From assembly GCA_030068075.1 (NCBI GenBank), contig CM057826.1:96709804-96773803 (forward strand): a stretch of 64,000 nucleotides of DNA, written 5' to 3'. Within the stretch, counting starts at the first letter, position 1. Each line of letters opens with the position of its first letter. The position numbers were made by a program, and so were the translations under genes. Under the pieces are notes generated by a model, which worked only from the letters and a program-made list of their open reading frames with translations, did not search any database and was not told the DNA's origin. Source of the DNA: Paguma larvata. Taxonomy: Eukaryota > Chordata > Mammalia > Carnivora > Viverridae. Below are positions 59,889-64,000 of the stretch, piece after piece.

Positions 59889-61778
59889 CTACTAAAAAGA
59901 AGGAAGGAGAACAGAAAGGAAGGAAGGGAGAATAGTAACACACATTAAATAGGAGGTTCTTTTTAAACATTTAACTATATGCTTTTAGGAGCATTTGCAA
60001 GGGTCCCAGGAGTAATTTCTTCCATGTTCTATTTCTTACAGATACGTCTTGATTCCTTACTCCCTACTTTCCTTACAGCTGATTGTAACATTAAGAGAAT
60101 TTCACCCTGTTTTGTTTCCCTTGACATTGAGAAGACACAAAGTAGGAACGTATTGGTGCTGTCCAAAATGAGTACACACACACACAACATAGAGTGACTC
60201 TTCTCTCCCATTTTGTCTTCCAAGACAGCTAGCATAAGGGAGACAGACTCAGGCAAATAGAAAATTAAATCCAACCAAAAGCCCGAAGAGAGACAAGAAA
60301 GCAGACTGGTTACTGGAGTGAGTTCTACTAGCAGGTAGACCTGCCTCTGAATTTCCATGCTGCTGCTTTCTAGCTGTGTGATCGTGAGCCAGTGATTTAA
60401 CCTCACTAAGCCTCAGGATCCTCACCTGTCAAATGGGGGTGGTAAGAATGCCTACTCTCCACAAAAAAAAAAAAAAAAAAGAAAAGAAAAGAATGCCTAC
60501 TCTCCTACCCATGAGAATTACCTGAGATAATGCTGCTGGCAAAGCCAGACTGCGGCACACAGAGATCATGGCAGTAGCAAGTAGGAGTTATTTGTTTGTT
60601 TGTTTTAAGTTAATGGACTATTTAGGGCTTGGGGAGGTTCATCATCAGAGAAAAGAAGATAAACATTCACTAACAGAATTGTACAAATGTCCAGAATGTA
60701 ACTTCCCCTTCGTCTACGCAGGACAGTTTCTAGATCTCTCTCTGGTTGGATCTCCAGCTCACCACCCAGTTTAAGGCACAAGAAGAACATGGGCCTTCAA
60801 ACATGAAGGACCAGGTAAGACAGCACCCATCCCCAGCATTGCCTCTGGGTCTCGTGGGTCCCACTTCTGGGTGTCTATGAACGTCAGCCTCCCAGCCAGT
60901 CTGGCCGCCTCCAGCCTTTCCCCATTATGCACCGCACCAACCACCGCTTGTAACCCACAGTGCTGTCTCTAAACCCTTCAGCTGCATCCCTCTCCAGGAA
61001 GGAAAAACAATTAGATTTATGTTGTTTAATCTGACCCCAGGTCTGAGTCCTAATTTGTGGCATAAGGGGAGCATGGGGGATGGGGAATGGGAATCTTACA
61101 TTTCTCTCCATTCAGTCTGAGAAGGCTCTGAGGCCCAGGGAACAAGCCAAACTTGGTCAGGTCAGGGTGCAAGTTGATTTTAGCCAGTCACCCAAGTACC
61201 TCCATGAGGTACTGAAAACCTGTGTACCTGTTGGTCCCCTAGGGACTTCCTCATCTCCACACAATCTAAAGCAGCAAAGCTTAACATAGCAGAGGGCCTC
61301 GCAAGCCCTGCCCCAGTGCTGCTCAGCCCAGCTGATAAAGTGTTAAACGTTTGGAGGCTCTCCCGTGCTAGGATCACATAAAGATGCCTGGAGACGGCTT
61401 CGTATTAACCTGGCATAATCACTTTTATAATTTTTAATGTATTTGCTGCCACAAGTTTTCTGAAAGGTACTGTTAATATTAAGGCAATAATTCCGATACA
61501 GTGTCAACAAAAAAGATCCTCCCACTCCAATGTTTATTCCTGTACCGCAGCCTTAAAACTCACTTGGCCTGAGCTCAGGCACAGGCTAGAGAAAGTTAAA
61601 CATGCTTACTCTTGAAGTTCAAATGCAAAGTCTTACCCATAGTTAAAAATACTGTAATACGAAGGTGGGTTTTCATTTGGAAGCAAACCGTTCGCCCCAG
61701 GACTTCGAGTTACTGCAGAAGCTGAAGACTCGGGAAAGTAAGGTGGCGGGGGAGGTGGGAATATTATCACGGCATCAC
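59693..61778 (-). CDS. TMEM171: TMEM171, last two coding exons (partial; join 61778..61637, 59888..59693)
   Basis: The two exons encode the C-terminal ~112 residues of TMEM171, a multi-pass membrane protein of about 324 residues in human whose function is poorly known. The N-terminal exon with the membrane segments lies beyond base 64000. The visible tail contains a six-proline run, PPPPPPYF; then NPPSYYSIFNYG; a Ser/Thr-rich stretch with ECESIYTISG; ELPPRYEEK; and the terminus SSEPSPP followed by TGA. It therefore has three PPxY motifs (PPPY, PPSY, PPRY), typical ligands of WW domains. The reading frame stays open across the junction (GG|G, phase 2). The gene lies about 29 kb upstream of TMEM174 in the same direction, as in human. 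Identification rests on the near-match to the human tail as I remember it. Confidence 0.95.
59889..61636 (-). other. TMEM171: TMEM171 intron between the last two exons
   Basis: GT-AG intron of 1,748 bp, phase 2. It contains a MIR copy with a short poly(A) insertion near 60.45 kb. I recognise nothing else firm in it; a poly(A)-bordered segment at 60551-61636 is unassigned. Confidence 0.9.
60320..60550 (+). mobile_element. MIR carrying a duplicated site around poly(A)
   Basis: TTCTAGCTGTGTGATCGTGA, ACCTCACTAAGCCTCAGGAT and AAATGGGGGTGGTAAGAATG are MIR; a 17-bp sequence is then repeated after an A-rich insert. Confidence 0.8.
61637..61778 (-). CDS. TMEM171: TMEM171 penultimate coding exon
   Basis: Exon of 142 nt: two bases completing a Gly codon (phase-1 acceptor after TTCCTTAG), 46 full codons, and GG beginning the next Gly. 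The donor is GG|GTAAGA at 61636-61631. The length is not a multiple of three, so skipping it would shift the frame and remove the PPxY region. Confidence 0.94.
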
Positions 61779-64000
61779 CTAAGGAAACACAGTATTTCAT
61801 TGAAGACAGATGAGAAAGAAATGCAAGCACATTAGCAAGATCAAAATAAATTAATTCTAGGTTTGGCCCGTGTATGTAGAAGGTCAAAACACCTGTGCCA
61901 ACTCCAGAATCAAAAAGTGGGACTATCAAATTCCCAGAGACATAGAGTGGACGTAGCCAGGGGCTGAGACAAGGGGGAACTGGAGTCAATGTTTCACAGG
62001 TAGTAGTTTCTCTTTGATGATGAAAAACTCCTAGAACTTGACAATGGTGACGATCGCAGAACACCGTGGATGTACTTAATGCCGCTGTACACTTACAGAT
62101 GGTTAAAACGGTAAATTTCATGTGATCTGTATTTTGCCATAGTGTTTTCAAACAGTGGGCCGGTATTTCCTACCAAGTCTGAGCTAAAGCATTTCTGTGA
62201 AGCATTGGCCTCCTTGGGTTGTCTACTGCAGCAAAGCTTACTCGTTCTCAATTTAAAATTGTAATTCATCAACACTTAGCTGTTGGATGAAGCACCTCGT
62301 GCCTTATGTGAAGCCTTAGCCTCTGAACAAACGACACCAGGCCATGCCACAGCCGGTCTTTGCCACTGCCATGGTTGTGGTGCGTGCTCTAATACAGGCT
62401 CTTAGTCACCATTTCACCCAAGCTTTACAAAGAAAGTCACACTCAAGATAAGTTTTTTTGTTTGTTTGTTTGTGTTTTTGGTTTTTTGCATTTCTGATGC
62501 TACTGTTCATTCCAGAACACATCCCGTGTTCTGCGGAGGAGACCGTAGAGACCAGATGCAAGCTCTAATTTGTACTCCAATTCCAACACGAAATGTACCA
62601 CATGAGTTGCCCAGATCATTCTAGCTGTGCGGCAGTACCATGACATAGAGGTCGGAGGGCAGCCTCTGATAGGTTGGCAGCACCAAATGACGGCTCAGGC
62701 AAAATGAAGGAGAGAGGACTTTAAATGCACCGCAGGGAGGCAACCGGTCTGTACTAGCAGCAGATCTGACGCTGGTCTAGGTCAGCATAGGATTCTTTAA
62801 CGTTATCAGGGTGCCATTTGCCAATTACCAGCCTACCAGCTGCCATATCTGTGAACCGCAGGCCATCCGTAACTGTACCTGCCTCAGAGAACGGGCAGGA
62901 GGGCTGGATTCGTGTGTGGTGGTTGAAAACAGTGCTGATCACACAGCAGACTCTCACAGTTCTAACACACCCATGAAGGTGCTGAAAACCGAAGCCACCA
63001 GCAAGTGGCACTGATCCACATGTCTAACGAAACACTCCCGGCTGGCAGCCACCGCATGGCCTCGACTGCTTCCCTGAAGGGGACTTAGCCCTTCTGAAAA
63101 TGTGTTAAGTCTTTCCTTCTACAAGCACATAGCGACTCGAGCTTAAAATACACATCGCTAACCTAAACTTGATAACATAGAATGGTCATCGTGGGATCCT
63201 CATGTAATTTTTTTTTGGAGGTCTTGGTAGGTCAGAGGAAGTAAGGCTGACAGTGCACTTTAATTACACAGTGTGGAACAAAGGCCCCGGGAATAAGCCT
63301 CTAGAGCAGGCCAGTCACCTGTCCAATGCAAACAAGGAAGTGCTCAAAGCCACCGGCTGTCTCTGGGGCTTGTCTAAGCCTCTGGCCATCAGCTCCCTGC
63401 CCTCCCCAGCCTTGCAACCTGCTCTCCCTGACAGCAGTCCCATCGCCCCTGGGTTTCCCTTTCACTATGTCCCGCAGGACTTGATGTCTTCTGTGAGTTG
63501 ACAGCAGACTTCCCTCTACTGTCCATCTCCCACCCGTGCTTGTGTATCCAGGACCCAGCACTGAGTGTGCCCACAACGGGGATATCACGTGTCTGGGGAG
63601 GATGGGCTTCCATTCCGGAAACAGTTGAATTCTGGGACTTAGCCAAGAACCGCCTCTTACCACCCCAACCCCTCATACGGCAGAACAGACCATTGACAGA
63701 CAATGTCAAGAGTCTTATCAATTATGCTAAAAGGCATGACTTCTAAAAACCTGAACCCTATCCCATAATATCAAAGGACAGAAAAACAAGGAGTTAGGCT
63801 GCCAGACTTTCATAGGTGTGATGGTACTTAAAGGGTTCAGTGGAAAAGCCAGCATCAGGATGAGACCACCCAGGAGTCACTATGTCCCAGCACCAGCAGC
63901 TCAGCTTTCTGCTGCCCCCCAACTCCAGCCACCAGGAGGGAGGCTGAGCCCCAAAGATCTCCTGATAGTAAACCCCCAGGGCACACTTTGAAGTGCTCCC
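61779..64000 (-). other. TMEM171: TMEM171 upstream intron (runs off the right edge)
   Basis: Intronic sequence before the penultimate exon. It holds an L1M 3' end (about 61920-62150) and a TTTG-rich run (about 62451-62490). No further TMEM171 exon is recognisable up to base 64000. The remaining 62.5-64.0 kb is moderately GC-rich with no recognised element. Confidence 0.75.
61920..62150 (+). mobile_element. L1M 3' end inside the TMEM171 intron
   Basis: CTTAATGCCGCTGTACACTT, GATGGTTAAAACGGTAAATT and TGATCTGTATTTTGCC match L1M tails, antisense to the gene. Confidence 0.75.

Noticed and set aside
61633..62151. 172-residue minus ORF around the TMEM171 exon
   Set aside because: Only 61637-61778 is exon. 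The upstream part is a translated L1 tail in the intron, separated by a clear TTCCTTAG acceptor.

Overview
This is mammalian nuclear DNA, almost certainly from a cat-family carnivore. The main evidence is about two dozen copies or fragments of the tRNA-Lys-derived feliform SINE (CAN-SINE, SINEC_Fc type): a tRNA-like head with the A-box motif TGGCTCAGTCGG, a CT-rich middle and an AATAAA-containing A tail. Old placental repeats also occur throughout (MIR, L1M, MLT1, hAT-Charlie). There is no sign of prokaryotic gene organisation. Only about 1.1 kb of the 64 kb is recognisable coding sequence.

Two genes are supported, both on the minus strand. TMEM174 (29793-30707) is complete: two coding exons, 243 codons plus stop, a 183-bp intron. 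The last two coding exons of TMEM171 (59693-61778) lie at the right; its N-terminal exon is beyond the right edge. In human 5q13.2 the order is FCHO2-TMEM171-TMEM174-FOXD1, so this window is that interval reversed. FCHO2 should lie to the right and FOXD1 to the left.

Layout. 1-29.1 kb: no gene seen; dense SINEs, MIR, L1 tails and MaLR LTRs, with a candidate CTCF site at 10.85 kb. 29.2-30.9 kb: TMEM174, with an HNF4/HNF1-like promoter cluster just upstream. 31-59 kb: intergenic, with an exact CTCF-consensus match at 33.43 kb, a solo ERV LTR with a 4-bp target duplication (40472-40819), a purine/G-rich block (42.2 kb), L1M remnants (45.4-49.4 kb) and an unexplained promoter-like cluster at 56.58-56.69 kb. 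59.6-64 kb: TMEM171 3' exons and part of its upstream intron.

The most interesting observation is that the two genes appear to be ancient tandem paralogues. Their cytoplasmic tails carry three PPxY (WW-domain-binding) motifs in the same order with matching flanks, and both have a phase-2 intron between motifs two and three. I found no obviously new multi-gene system. The best candidate for something undescribed is the promoter-like cluster near 56.6 kb. Repeat family names are from memory of consensus sequences, and most repeat boundaries are approximate.
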